The position numbers and the translations under genes were made by a program. A DNA stretch of 64,000 bases from Nitratireductor mangrovi (lineage in GTDB: Bacteria; Pseudomonadota; Alphaproteobacteria; Rhizobiales; Rhizobiaceae). Where the stretch lies: contig NZ_CP042301.2 in the NCBI RefSeq assembly GCF_007922615.2, positions 744,001-808,000 of the forward strand. Direction: 5' to 3'. Under the pieces are notes generated by a model. It made no database searches. It worked only from the letters and a program-made list of their open reading frames with translations, and had not been told where the DNA came from. Shown here one piece after another: positions 1 to 8,904 of this stretch (its first letter is position 1; every line of letters starts with the position of its first letter).

Positions 1-96
1 GCCGCGCAGCGCGATCAGCGTGCCTTGCAGACCGTTGCCCCCGAGCAGGATGCCGGCGGCGATGAGGAGGGGGATCAGCGGCCGGATCGAGGACAT
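1..96 (-). CDS. MFS transporter, N-terminal fragment (runs off left edge)
   Basis: An open frame of 32 codons starts with ATG at 96 and reads leftward off the window. The peptide begins MSSIRPLIPLLIAAGILLGG and continues NGLQGTLIALRG. A hydrophobic first helix ending in a G-N-G-L-x-G-T-L motif is the typical first transmembrane segment of a major facilitator subgroup (YcaD/YfkF-like) transporter. Only the first helix is visible, so the substrate cannot be inferred. It points away from the amidase gene to its right and shares its direction. Confidence rests on the motif alone, because the rest of the gene is outside the window. Confidence 0.6.
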   Translation of the reverse strand, partial: MSSIRPLIPLLIAAGILLGGNGLQGTLIALRG

Positions 97-197
97 TGGC
101 TCCGCAAGCGTGGAATCGGGACGGGCGGCACGATGATGCGCCGCCCGGTGGCCGTCCGGTTGAGCCAGGCCGACCTAATCGGCTGTGATTGCGTCCT

Positions 198-1661
198 TTA
201 TCGCGCCGGCGGCGCGCCGATCGGCCCGAGCGCGGCTTCGATCGAAAGTGCGATCGCCAGAAGCCGCCGGTCGGAAAAGGACGGGCCGTCGATTTCCAGC
301 CCCACCGGGAGGCCGTCGCTTGTCAGGCCGGCCGGAATGGAGATGCCAGGAAGCCCGGCATTGGAACCGGGATCGGTATTGCGGATGAATGTCTGGAAGG
401 TCGGCACCTCGCGGCCGTTCAGGAGGACGTTCATGTCCGAGCCGGCGATCGGCTGCGCGGGCAGCGGCGTTGTCGGAAACACCAGTGCGTCGAGCTTGTG
501 GGCGGCAAAAGTCTCGGCATAAAGCGCCTGCAGTTGCGGCCGCGCTGTATGGAGTGCTGCCTCATAGACCGCGTCGGGGATCGCCCGCGGTCCGAGCACC
601 AACTCGTCGAAGACGAACTTGACGTCAGGACTTGCGATGCCGGCGGCGAGCTCCTCGATCGTCACGCCGGTGCCGTTTTCGGCCAGGAAGGCAACGAGGC
701 CAGTCTTTGCCTCGTGCAGCGCAAGCGGGAAGCCGACCTTGCCATTGAGTTCCATCAAGCCGTTCATGTCGACCGGCACAAGCGTCGCGCCCGCTTTTTC
801 GAGTGCCGCCAGTGCTTGGTCCATGACACGGCTCGTCTCGGGGTCAAGGTCGGCGTTGAGCGGCGCGGCGACGCCGAGCCGAACCTCGGCGAGCGATACC
901 GGTTCGACACTCGTCTCGCCGCCGGTGATGACACCGTCGAGAAGCACGAGGTCGTCGACGGTCCTGGCCATGGGACCGGCAGTGTCGCGTGTCTTCGAGA
1001 TCGGCACGATCCCCTTGCCGGGATAGCGACCGACCGTGGGGCGCAGCGCCGCGATACCGTTCAGCGCCGCCGGGATGCGCACCGACCCGCCAGTGTCGGT
1101 GCCGAGCCCCGCCGTCACGATGCCGGCGGCGACCGCGGCCCCGCTTCCGCCCGAGGAGCCGCCGGCGAAGCGCTCCGGCGCCCACGGATTGCCGATCGCC
1201 CCGAAGGTGGCGTTGTTTGAGGTGATGCCGAAGGCGAGCTCGTGCAGGCCGGTCTTGCCGATCAGGATGGCGCCCGCCGCGCGCAGCCGCGCCAGTACGG
1301 GAGCGTCGGCTTCGGGCACCCAGTCCTTCAGCGCCGCGGTGCCGGCCGACGTCGGCAGGCCGGCCGAGGCGATGTTGTCCTTGACCACGATCGGCACGCC
1401 GAAGAGCGCTCCCGATTTGTCGGCAGCGGCGTCGGCGGCAGCGGCCGCCGTGCGCGCGCCATCATTGTCGAGCGTGACGAAGGCATTGAGGTCGGCGTTT
1501 CTTTCCGCCGCCGCGAGTGCAGCGTCGACGAGTGCGGCGGACGTCGTCGTTCCGTCGCGCACGGCCGCCGCCATGTCGCGCGTGGTCATTTCCGCTGCAG
1601 CCGCGGCGGCCGCAAGCGCCAGAGTGCCGGTGACAACGGCAAGGCCGAAACTTGTTCGCAT
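198..1661 (-). CDS. exported amidase (amidase signature family)
   Basis: A protein of about 487 residues with the amidase-signature fold, which hydrolyses amide bonds by a Ser-cisSer-Lys triad. The triad is visible: Lys94 in the VVKDN segment, the serines of GGSSGGS near 168-173, and Ser193 in TDTGGS. Residues 1-24 form an Ala-rich hydrophobic signal peptide, so the enzyme is probably periplasmic. That excludes it as the GatA subunit of the amidotransferase, which is cytoplasmic. The chosen ATG at 1661 follows a GGGGAACG ribosome-binding site. An upstream in-frame start at 1718 would place 19 charged residues ahead of the signal peptide and is less likely. The neighbours do not suggest a substrate. 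Confidence 0.85.
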   Translation of the reverse strand: MRTSFGLAVVTGTLALAAAAAAAEMTTRDMAAAVRDGTTTSAALVDAALAAAERNADLNAFVTLDNDGARTAAAAADAAADKSGALFGVPIVVKDNIASAGLPTSAGTAALKDWVPEADAPVLARLRAAGAILIGKTGLHELAFGITSNNATFGAIGNPWAPERFAGGSSGGSGAAVAAGIVTAGLGTDTGGSVRIPAALNGIAALRPTVGRYPGKGIVPISKTRDTAGPMARTVDDLVLLDGVITGGETSVEPVSLAEVRLGVAAPLNADLDPETSRVMDQALAALEKAGATLVPVDMNGLMELNGKVGFPLALHEAKTGLVAFLAENGTGVTIEELAAGIASPDVKFVFDELVLGPRAIPDAVYEAALHTARPQLQALYAETFAAHKLDALVFPTTPLPAQPIAGSDMNVLLNGREVPTFQTFIRNTDPGSNAGLPGISIPAGLTSDGLPVGLEIDGPSFSDRRLLAIALSIEAALGPIGAPPAR

Positions 1662-1740
1662 TTGCGTTCCCCTTTTGTCGGTAGGGGGCGATTCTGGTCG
1701 AACCTGGAAAAGGCGCATCCCCGGTTTCGGGGAGGTGCGG

Positions 1741-2502
1741 CTATCTTTCCTCGAGAAGGGCCGAAATCACTGCCAGCCGACCGGGGAGGCGGCTTTTCTG
1801 GAAGATCGCCTTCAGGTGACTGCGTACCGTTTCGGGCGAAATTTCGAGACGTGCGGCGATCGCGTTGTCACGGCGGCCATGCGACAGGCATTCCAGCACG
1901 CGCGCTTCGGCGGCGGTCAGGCGATGTCGCGTGGCAAACATTTCGAGTGCCGATGGCGGCGCACTCGCCGGTCTTGTCGGCTTGGCCGCAAGCGAGGCCT
2001 GGAACAGCTCGCCGACGGCCTGCAGCAGTTCGACATCGCGGCGGCCGAAATTGCCGCGTTTGCGGGCACGCCAGACGCGCAAGTCGCCGAGATGGCAGCG
2101 CCGTCCATTGCGCCAGGCGAAGGCGTGGAAATTCATGCCGTGGCAGAGCCCGTCGCGGGCGAGGAAATCGTTGAAGAACTCGGTCCGTTCCAGCGCATCC
2201 TGATCCAGAACGTCGTTGACGTGGACGGCCCGTCCGCAGCGGCGCATGCGTGACGTGATCGGATCATGGTACTGGTAGTAGGCGCGGTAGCGTTCGACAT
2301 TGCCCGGGTCCATGTTGATGATCACCGGTGTATCGTCCGCGTCTCCATCGAACACGAAGGAGGCGAACTGGTCGGCCGCAAACAGGTCGAGCAACAGCGG
2401 CCCGGCCGCCTCGCGCAGGGCATGGGCATCCGGCGCTTCGATCATCGCCCTGCCGAGCGCGACGAAACTGTCGACTTCCTTGCCCGAAAGCGTGGCAAGC
2501 AT
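1741..2502 (-). CDS. LuxR-family transcriptional regulator
   Basis: A protein of about 253 residues. The last 65 residues are a LuxR/GerE helix-turn-helix, recognisable by the LTAAEARVLECL start, the NAIAARLEISPETVRSHL recognition region and the terminal helix. The N-terminal 170 residues are a sensory domain of the GAF or autoinducer-binding type, containing YYQYHDPITSRM and an aromatic-rich core. I cannot name a ligand. The start at 2502 is preferred because AGAGGGGAAG lies just upstream. The alternative ATG at 2544 has no good site. It lies 26-70 bases downstream of the exporter ATPase on the same strand, so it could be the last gene of that operon, or be transcribed separately. Confidence 0.8.
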   Translation of the reverse strand: MLATLSGKEVDSFVALGRAMIEAPDAHALREAAGPLLLDLFAADQFASFVFDGDADDTPVIINMDPGNVERYRAYYQYHDPITSRMRRCGRAVHVNDVLDQDALERTEFFNDFLARDGLCHGMNFHAFAWRNGRRCHLGDLRVWRARKRGNFGRRDVELLQAVGELFQASLAAKPTRPASAPPSALEMFATRHRLTAAEARVLECLSHGRRDNAIAARLEISPETVRSHLKAIFQKSRLPGRLAVISALLEER

Positions 2503-2570
2503 GGCTTCCCCTCTCGTGGCCGGATGATGCGTCGCAGACGACATGGCGTCAATCTGATCGTCGCCATCTG

Positions 2571-3251
2571 CTATTCTGGCTCGGCCTGCATGCCGTCGAC
2601 GAGATGTATGCGGCGGTCCATGCGACCGGCCATCTCCATGTCATGCGTCACCACCAGCACGGTTCGGCCCTGTTCGCGCACGAGGCCTTCGAGGGTCGCA
2701 AACACCTGCTCGGAACTTTTCGAGTCAAGGCTGCCGGTCGGTTCGTCGGCCAAAAGCAGGGCAGGGTCGTTGGCCAGCGAGCGGGCGACCGCCACCCGTT
2801 GCCGCTGGCCGCCGGAAAGCTGGAACGGCCTCTTGTGGACATGGTCGCCAAGGCCAAGGGAGACCAGCAACTCCTCGGCGCGATCGTCGATCTCGCGCCG
2901 CGACATGCGGCCGAGCTTGCGCATGGGGATGGCGATGTTGTCGCGGGCCGAGAACTCAGGCAGCAGGAAGTGGAACTGGAAGACGAAGCCCATCCGTTCC
3001 AGTCGCAGCCGCGCCCGCTCGCCGTCGTCCATCGTTGCGCAGTCGCGTCCTTCGATGGTTAGGCTGCCGGACGTCGGCAGGTCTAGCAGGCCAAGCAGGT
3101 AGAGCAACGACGACTTGCCCGAACCCGACGGGCCGGTGATGGCCACGAATTCACCCTCGCCGATGGAAAGCGAGACGTCCCTTACCAGCGTCACCGGCAC
3201 GGTTTCGGGCAAGATGCGGGTCAGCTTGTCGGCCCGAACCAGGCTGCTCAT
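2571..3251 (-). CDS. ABC exporter ATP-binding protein (LolD/MacB type)
   Basis: A 226-residue ATPase of the MacB/LolD class. Walker A is GPSGSGKSS at 40-48, the Q-loop glutamine is near 92, the signature LSGGQ is at 145-149, and Walker B LLLADEPTGSLD begins at 165. It powers the FtsX-type permease encoded directly upstream; the two genes overlap by four bases (ATGA), which indicates translational coupling. With the HlyD-like protein it forms a three-gene exporter operon transcribed leftward under the divergent TetR regulator. The substrate could be a drug, a lipoprotein or a small peptide; the sequence does not decide. Confidence 0.9.
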   Translation of the reverse strand: MSSLVRADKLTRILPETVPVTLVRDVSLSIGEGEFVAITGPSGSGKSSLLYLLGLLDLPTSGSLTIEGRDCATMDDGERARLRLERMGFVFQFHFLLPEFSARDNIAIPMRKLGRMSRREIDDRAEELLVSLGLGDHVHKRPFQLSGGQRQRVAVARSLANDPALLLADEPTGSLDSKSSEQVFATLEGLVREQGRTVLVVTHDMEMAGRMDRRIHLVDGMQAEPE

Positions 3252-4492
3252 GACGCGCCCCTGATGATGTCGACCGGGTTGAGCCGGGCCGCGCGCCGCG
3301 CCGGCAGGTAGCCCGCCACTGCCGAGGAGCCGAGGGCGAAGCCGCTGGCAATGACGTAGTGCAGGGTACTCCAGGCAATGGGCAGGTTGGTGATCTCCTG
3401 CCCACCGGCGTCAAGCTCGAAGCGCACCGAGGCGAGCGCCATGGTAAGCGCGAAGCCGAGCGCCCAGCCGGCTGCCGAGCCAGCGGCGCCGATCGCAAGC
3501 CCTTCGATGACGAACATGCGCTGCATGTCGCTGCGCGAGAAGCCGAGAGACTTCATGATCGCGATGTCGCGCGCCTTTTCATGGGTGATGGTCGACACAA
3601 TGTTGAAGATACCGAAACCGGCAACCAGCATGATAGCGGCAACGACGGTGTACATGATGACGTTGCGGATGACGAAGGCTTCCATGATGCCTTCATTGGC
3701 TTCCTGCCAGGCGACGGCCTTGTAGCCGAGTTCGGCCTCGATGCGGCGCGCGACGCCTGGCGAGGCGTAAGGATCGCCCAGCTTGATTCTGATGTCGTTG
3801 ATGGCGTTGGCACGTTCGGACAGGATTTGCGCGTTCTTGAGCAGGATGTAGGCCTCACCCTCGTCGCGCGCCGTTGTGCCTGTGTGGAACAGTCCGACGA
3901 TGCGGAAAGGACGCATCAGGCCAGTCGATGAAACGGCGGCAACGGTGTCCCCGATACCGGCGCCGAGCTTCTCGGCCATGCGGTCGCCCATCACGATGTT
4001 GTTGCCGCCGGAGGCAAGCGCGGCGAAGCTGCCTTCGGTGAAGTCTTCCACGATCGGAGAGACGGCGCGTTCGGTCCCGGGATCGACGCCGACGATCGAA
4101 GCGCCGGCTTCACGGCCGGCGTAGCGCACGACGCCCTGCGTCCTGAGGCTGGCCGAGTACCGCCCCGGCAGCCAGGCGTCGAGCCAGGCTGTTGCCGCTG
4201 TCGGGTTGATGATGCCGCGCCGGTCGTCAGCTGGCCGGAGGCCGGATATCTCGGCTGCGGCGAAAAGCTCTTCCGCCGGCTGCCGTTTCGGGGCTCGGCG
4301 CTCGTCGGTTACCTGGACATGCGGCATGGTATCGATCAACTGCTCGACGAAATCGTCCTGGCCGCCCTGCATCAGGGCGGCCATGGCGATGGAGAAGCCG
4401 ACGCCGACCGAGACACCGATGACGGCGACAAGGGTCTGGCGCCCGCGACCGAGGATGTGCGTCACCGCGATGTCGAGGATGAGGTGCATCAA
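3248..4492 (-). CDS. ABC exporter permease, FtsX/MacB type
   Basis: A 414-residue membrane protein with the MacB topology. One N-terminal helix is at about 20-42, followed by a large periplasmic domain. Three C-terminal helices lie at about 272-296, 325-352 and 382-402, and the cytoplasmic tail ends in PARRAARLNPVDIIRG, a hallmark of FtsX-domain permeases. Such proteins are mechanotransmitters that couple ATP hydrolysis to the periplasmic partner. It overlaps its neighbours by four bases at both ends, so three proteins are translated in series. No outer-membrane factor is encoded nearby, so a TolC-like protein from elsewhere would be needed for full export. Confidence 0.9.
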   Translation of the reverse strand: MMHLILDIAVTHILGRGRQTLVAVIGVSVGVGFSIAMAALMQGGQDDFVEQLIDTMPHVQVTDERRAPKRQPAEELFAAAEISGLRPADDRRGIINPTAATAWLDAWLPGRYSASLRTQGVVRYAGREAGASIVGVDPGTERAVSPIVEDFTEGSFAALASGGNNIVMGDRMAEKLGAGIGDTVAAVSSTGLMRPFRIVGLFHTGTTARDEGEAYILLKNAQILSERANAINDIRIKLGDPYASPGVARRIEAELGYKAVAWQEANEGIMEAFVIRNVIMYTVVAAIMLVAGFGIFNIVSTITHEKARDIAIMKSLGFSRSDMQRMFVIEGLAIGAAGSAAGWALGFALTMALASVRFELDAGGQEITNLPIAWSTLHYVIASGFALGSSAVAGYLPARRAARLNPVDIIRGAS

Positions 4493-5493
4493 TCGGCGTC
4501 CGCGATGCGAACACGTTCCCCGTCCGCGATCTCTTCCGGGAACGGCGAGATTACACGCGCATCTTGGGCAATGCCGGCAAGTACCTCGACACTGGATGTG
4601 CCGCGAATGCCGGTCTCGAGCATCCGCTTGCGGGCAATGTCGCCTTCGACCACGAAGATGCTTTGCCCGGCAATCGCCTGCGTGGGCAAGAGAAGCGCGT
4701 CGCGCGAGACGCGGATGACGATGTTCACGTCGACCGACATGCCGATGCGCAGCGGCGTGTCCTCGGGCAATGACAACCGCACGCGGTAGGTCTTGGTGAC
4801 CGGGTCGCCCTTCGGCGTGATGCTCTCGACCTCGGCGGCGAGCTCGCGGGCCGGAAAGGCGTCCGAGCGCAGCAGCGCCCGCTGCCCGGCTTCCACGCGC
4901 GGGATGTCTTCCTCGTTGACTTCGGCAACGATGATCAGCGGGGACGGGCGTCCTACCCAGAACAGCACCGCTCCCGGCTCACCGATCTCCCCGACCTCCG
5001 CATCCTGGCGCAGCACGACGCCGTCGCTGGGCGCGGCGAGCACGTAGTTGGCAAGCCGCGCCTCTTGTCCGGCAATCAGCGCGTCGAGCTGCGCGACGGC
5101 CGAATGGGCGCGGTCGAGCTCGGACTGCTTGGCGACGTTGCGTTCGACCAGCAGCGCGATACGGTCGCGTTCGGCCGAGGCGAGCTTGTGGCGTTCCCTG
5201 AGTTCGGCCAGAACCGCGGCAGCCTCGGTGTTGTCGAGGCGGGCGAGTTCGTCGGCTCGCGACACCACTTCACCCTCGCAGTTGCAGACCCAAACGATGC
5301 GCTCGCGCACCAGTGAGGTGACCTTGGCCCAAGTTCTAGGCTCGATGATGCCGGCCGCGTAGACGATCTCGGCGGCATCGCCGCGCGTCGGCGAAACAAC
5401 CGTGACCTCGGTAGGTCGCGTCCAGTACCAGTAGCCCGCCGCCGCAGCAGCCACGAATGCGGCGAGGAACAGCAGGTAGCGCAGCGCTTTCAC
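4489..5493 (-). CDS. HlyD-family periplasmic adaptor of the ABC exporter
   Basis: A protein of 334 residues: one N-terminal membrane anchor (residues about 4-24), a lipoyl/barrel-sandwich half, a coiled-coil hairpin around residues 95-150 rich in Ala, Glu and Arg, the second lipoyl half and a beta-barrel. This is the membrane-fusion-protein architecture. I placed the start at a GTG (5493) preceded by CGGAG, because the reading frame upstream of it is Pro/Arg-rich nonsense overlapping the divergent TetR gene on the other strand. It is the first gene of the exporter operon and overlaps the permease gene by four bases. The TetR palindrome lies 38 bases upstream of its start. Confidence 0.85.
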   Translation of the reverse strand: MKALRYLLFLAAFVAAAAAGYWYWTRPTEVTVVSPTRGDAAEIVYAAGIIEPRTWAKVTSLVRERIVWVCNCEGEVVSRADELARLDNTEAAAVLAELRERHKLASAERDRIALLVERNVAKQSELDRAHSAVAQLDALIAGQEARLANYVLAAPSDGVVLRQDAEVGEIGEPGAVLFWVGRPSPLIIVAEVNEEDIPRVEAGQRALLRSDAFPARELAAEVESITPKGDPVTKTYRVRLSLPEDTPLRIGMSVDVNIVIRVSRDALLLPTQAIAGQSIFVVEGDIARKRMLETGIRGTSSVEVLAGIAQDARVISPFPEEIADGERVRIADAD

Positions 5494-5530
5494 GATTTTC
5501 GGCTCCGACCGCAGGCGGCAATCATTTGAA

Positions 5531-5547
5531 TACGATACTGTATCGTA
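5531..5547. promoter_or_regulatory. perfect palindrome, likely TetR operator
   Basis: TACGATACTGTATCGTA is a perfect 8-bp inverted repeat around a single T. It sits in the 140-bp gap between the divergent exporter operon and the TetR gene, the position expected of an operator that controls both. TetR dimers bind palindromes of this size. That this protein binds here is inference. Confidence 0.75.
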
Positions 5548-5633
5548 ATAGAAGTTTCCATATCCGGACCGACAGGGCCACGGTCGCGCTTGCGGAGCAT
5601 TGATCTGACGCAAGAAGGAGGAACGATGAATTG

Positions 5634-6263
5634 ATGACAAGGAAGGTGAAACGGGGAACGGGGCGGCCGCGGCGGCAGGAGACCGACGTCGCCATCCTCG
5701 ATGCCGCGTTGTCGATTTTCTTGCAGGCGGGATTCGAGGGCACCAGTTTCGAGCAGGTGGCCCGGCGCGCCGGCGTTTCGCGGGCGACCATCTATCGCCG
5801 CTGGGCCTCGCGCGAGGAAATGATCGCCCGGGCGCTCGGCAGGTTGAAGGAGGAATCGGAGGAAGGGGCTGGCGCCCGCTGGGAAAAGATGCGGCTGGAG
5901 GAACTCGTTGAGATGATGGTCGAGTACGGGCCCAAGGCCTGGGTGGACAATGACGCGCGCCGGCTGCTGGCGCGTGTCGCCGGTTCCGTGCCCGATGCAC
6001 CGCTACTGGTCCAGACCTTCTGGGAGGTCTATGCCGCGCCGCGACGGGCCGCGTTCTCGGCGATCGTCGAGCGGGCGCGTAGCGAGCGTGTGCTGCCAGC
6101 GAATACCGATCCGGAGCTGTTCCAGGCCATGCTCGGCGGCGCCATGATGCACAAGATGCTGCTCGAGCCGGGCGAAAAAGGCGAGGCGGAGCTGCGCGCC
6201 CATCTGTGTGCCGTACTGCGCCAACTGGGTCTTGGTGCCGTGCTGGACCGACTGGGCCGCTGA
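5634..6263 (+). CDS. TetR/AcrR-family repressor of the ABC exporter
   Basis: A 209-residue regulator with the TetR N-terminal helix-turn-helix (AILDAALSIF, then VARRAGVSRATIYRRW) and an all-helical C-terminal ligand domain. It is divergent from the HlyD/FtsX/ATPase operon and shares the palindrome at 5531-5547, so it most likely represses that exporter and itself. The start is unusual. A strong AAGGAGG at 5615-5621 serves an ATG at 5626 that encodes only Met-Asn before a TGA, and that stop overlaps the ATG at 5634 (TGATG). The regulator may therefore be translated by re-initiation after a two-codon cistron. A TTG at 5631 is an alternative start. Confidence 0.88.
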   Translation: MTRKVKRGTGRPRRQETDVAILDAALSIFLQAGFEGTSFEQVARRAGVSRATIYRRWASREEMIARALGRLKEESEEGAGARWEKMRLEELVEMMVEYGPKAWVDNDARRLLARVAGSVPDAPLLVQTFWEVYAAPRRAAFSAIVERARSERVLPANTDPELFQAMLGGAMMHKMLLEPGEKGEAELRAHLCAVLRQLGLGAVLDRLGR

Positions 6264-6408
6264 CGGGCGTTAACATGTGCTCGGTCGCCATGCGTCTGGC
6301 CGGGCCCGCAACCTTGACAAACCGCCAAACGCATGCGCTTTTCGCGCCACTTTCGGACCGGGCGCCCGAGCGCCGGCCCCCGACACTCCATCAACCGGAA
6401 TCTCCCTC

Positions 6409-8196
6409 ATGCACCGCTACCGCAGCCACACCTGCGCCCGATTGAGAAAAGCCGATGTCGGCACCAGCGTCCGCCTTTCTGGCTGGGTCCACCGCGTCCG
6501 CGATCATGGCGGCCTGCTCTTCATCGATCTTCGCGACCATTACGGCATCACCCAGATCGTCGCCGATCCCGATTCGCCCTGTTTCGCGGTCGCCGAGACC
6601 GTGCGTGGCGAATGGGTGATCCGCGTCGACGGCGAGGTCAAGGCGCGCACCGAGGAGACGGTGAACGCGAACCTGCCGACCGGCGAGGTCGAGGTGTTCG
6701 CGCGCGACATGGAGGTGCTGTCGGCGGCGAAGGAACTGCCGCTGCCGGTCTTCGGGGAGCCGGATTATCCCGAGGATATCCGCCTCAAATACCGCTTCCT
6801 CGATCTGCGCCGGGAGACGCTGCACAAGAACATCGTGCAGCGCACGAAGATCATCGCCGACATGCGCACGCGCATGGCCGAGGCGGGCTTTACCGAGTTT
6901 TCGACGCCGATCCTGACCGCGTCGTCGCCCGAGGGCGCGCGCGACTTCCTGGTGCCGTCGAGGCTGCACGAGGGCAAGTTCTACGCGCTGCCGCAGGCGC
7001 CGCAGATATACAAGCAGTTGATCATGGTCTCGGGCTTCGACCGCTATTTCCAGATCGCGCCCTGCTTCCGCGACGAGGATCCGCGCGCCGACCGCCTGCC
7101 GGGCGAGTTCTACCAGCTCGATCTCGAAATGAGCTTCGTCGAGCAGGACGAGGTCTTTTCGACCATGGAACCGGTGATGCGCGGCGTGTTCGAGGCTTTT
7201 GCCGGCGGCAAGCCGGTGACGCAGGAATTCCGGCGCATCCCCTATGACGAGGCGATGCGCAAATACGGTTCCGACAAGCCCGATCTCAGAAATCCGATCG
7301 AGATGCAGGACGTCTCGGAGCATTTCCGCGGCTCGGGCTTCAAGGTCTTCGCCAACATCCTGGCCAATGACGACAAGGCCGAGGTCTGGGCCATTCCGGC
7401 GAAGACGGGCGGTTCACGTGCTTTCTGCGACCGCATGAATTCCTGGGCGCAGGGCGAAGGCCAGCCGGGGCTGGGTTACATCTTCTGGCGCAAGGAGGGC
7501 GAGAGCCTCGGGGGCGCCGGGCCGATTGCCAAGAACATCGGCGAGGAGCGCACCGAGGCCATCCGCAACCAACTCGGGCTGGAGGATGGCGACGCCTGTT
7601 TTTTCGCCGCCGGCGACCCGAAAAAATTCGCCTCCTTCGCGGGTGCGGCGCGAACCCGCGCCGGCGAGGAGCTGGACCTAGTCGACCGTGACCGGTTCGA
7701 ACTTTGCTGGATCGTCGATTTCCCGTTCTACGAGTGGGACGAGGAGGAAAAGCGGCTCGATTTCGGCCACAACCCGTTCACCATGCCGCAGGGCGGGCTG
7801 GAAGCGCTGTCCGGCGCCGACCCGCTGTCGATCAAGGCCTGGCAATACGACCTCGTCTGCAACGGCTTCGAGATCGCCTCGGGCGGCATCCGCAACCATC
7901 TGCCGGAGGTGATGGTCAAGGCATTCGAGAATGTCGGCTTCGACCGTGCGACGGTCGAGGACCGTTTCGGCGGGCTCTACCGTGCCTTCCAGTACGGCGC
8001 GCCGCCGCATGGCGGCATGGCGGCCGGCATCGACCGCATCGTCATGCTTCTGGTCGGCGCGAAGAACCTGCGCGAGGTGACGATGTTCCCGATGAACCAG
8101 CAGGCGCAGGATCTTCTGATGAGCGCGCCGTCGGAGGCGACGCCGCAGCAATTGCGTGAACTGAGCCTGAGGGTGGTCGCGCCGAAGAAGGACTGA
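6409..8196 (+). CDS. aspS: aspartate-tRNA ligase
   Basis: A 595-residue class IIb aminoacyl-tRNA synthetase of the long bacterial type. An N-terminal OB anticodon-binding domain ([13 protein letters not shown] near the start) is followed by the catalytic core. Motif 2 is [15 protein letters not shown], the bacterial GAD insertion lies in the middle, and motif 3 is the [10 protein letters not shown] segment near the C-terminus. It charges tRNA-Asp. In alphaproteobacteria this enzyme is usually non-discriminating and also makes Asp-tRNA-Asn for the amidotransferase; I cannot prove that from the sequence here. The ATG at 6409 gives the normal N-terminus MHRYRSHTC. The frame stays open upstream but without family similarity. 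Confidence 0.97.
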   Translation: MHRYRSHTCARLRKADVGTSVRLSGWVHRVRDHGGLLFIDLRDHYGITQIVADPDSPCFAVAETVRGEWVIRVDGEVKARTEETVNANLPTGEVEVFARDMEVLSAAKELPLPVFGEPDYPEDIRLKYRFLDLRRETLHKNIVQRTKIIADMRTRMAEAGFTEFSTPILTASSPEGARDFLVPSRLHEGKFYALPQAPQIYKQLIMVSGFDRYFQIAPCFRDEDPRADRLPGEFYQLDLEMSFVEQDEVFSTMEPVMRGVFEAFAGGKPVTQEFRRIPYDEAMRKYGSDKPDLRNPIEMQDVSEHFRGSGFKVFANILANDDKAEVWAIPAKTGGSRAFCDRMNSWAQGEGQPGLGYIFWRKEGESLGGAGPIAKNIGEERTEAIRNQLGLEDGDACFFAAGDPKKFASFAGAARTRAGEELDLVDRDRFELCWIVDFPFYEWDEEEKRLDFGHNPFTMPQGGLEALSGADPLSIKAWQYDLVCNGFEIASGGIRNHLPEVMVKAFENVGFDRATVEDRFGGLYRAFQYGAPPHGGMAAGIDRIVMLLVGAKNLREVTMFPMNQQAQDLLMSAPSEATPQQLRELSLRVVAPKKD

Positions 8197-8304
8197 GTTG
8201 CACCGGACCACATAGCTCACCATCTTCCCTTGGGGCGTTCCTCGCCGGGACGCTCGTGGCAAGTCGCCACCCATCCTCATTGGTGTACGGACAAGGAGAG
8301 CCGT

Positions 8305-8904
8305 GTGGACACGGACTGGCGCATCATCCGGGGCTTCCCGGAACACCTTTGCCAACAGGCGGCAGCGCTCTACTTCGAGGCTTTCGCGGGCAAGATCGGC
8401 GGCATCCTCGGCCGTGACGGGCGGGGCGAAAGCTTCGTTGCGTCGGTGATGAACCCCGGTTTCGCGATTTGCGCGGTGAGCGACGACGGCGCCTCGCTGC
8501 TCGGGATCGCCGGCTTCAAGACTGCCGAGGGTTCCCTGGTCGGCGGCAGCCTGGCCGACATGACCGCTGCCTATGGCTGGTTTGGCGGGCTCTGGCGCGG
8601 GCTCCTGCTTTCGGCGCTGGAGCGTGACCTGACAGATGGCCAATTGCTGATGGACGGCATCGCGGTCGCGGCGCAGGCGCGTGGCAAGGGTATTGGCGCT
8701 GCTCTTCTCGACGCGGTCTGCAAGGAAGCCGCACGGCGTAGCGTTGGGCATGTGCGCCTCGACGTCATCGATACCAATCCGCGCGCAAAGGCGCTCTACC
8801 TCCGGAAGGGGTTTGTCGCCGAAGCGGTCGAAAGGACCGGCATAATGCGACCCGTTTTCGGTTTCTCCTCTGCAACGCGGATGGTGCGGGCGGTGAGCCC
8901 GTGA
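8305..8904 (+). CDS. GNAT-family N-acetyltransferase
   Basis: A protein of 199 residues with the Gcn5-related acetyltransferase fold. The acetyl-CoA loop appears as AVAAQARGKGIGAALLDAV, followed by the RLDVIDTNPRAKALYLRKGF segment typical of the C-terminal half. It should transfer an acetyl group from acetyl-CoA to an amine that cannot be named. The start is a GTG at 8305 with AAGGAGAG six bases upstream, which is clearly better than the upstream TTG at 8230. Its last four bases overlap the GTG of the pyrrolidone-carboxylate peptidase gene (GTGA), so the two are co-translated. The substrate may be peptide-related by association, but that is a guess. Confidence 0.85.
   Translation: MDTDWRIIRGFPEHLCQQAAALYFEAFAGKIGGILGRDGRGESFVASVMNPGFAICAVSDDGASLLGIAGFKTAEGSLVGGSLADMTAAYGWFGGLWRGLLLSALERDLTDGQLLMDGIAVAAQARGKGIGAALLDAVCKEAARRSVGHVRLDVIDTNPRAKALYLRKGFVAEAVERTGIMRPVFGFSSATRMVRAVSP

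Noticed and set aside
4489..6291. A 600-codon version of the HlyD-like protein starting at 6291
   Set aside because: Its first 266 codons are Pro/Arg-rich, overlap the divergent TetR gene and palindrome, and lack similarity. The GTG at 5493 starts the recognisable anchor.
8235..8252. Hairpin after aspS as terminator
   Set aside because: GCGTTCC / GGGACGC pairs only with a wobble and has no T-run, so it is too weak to call.
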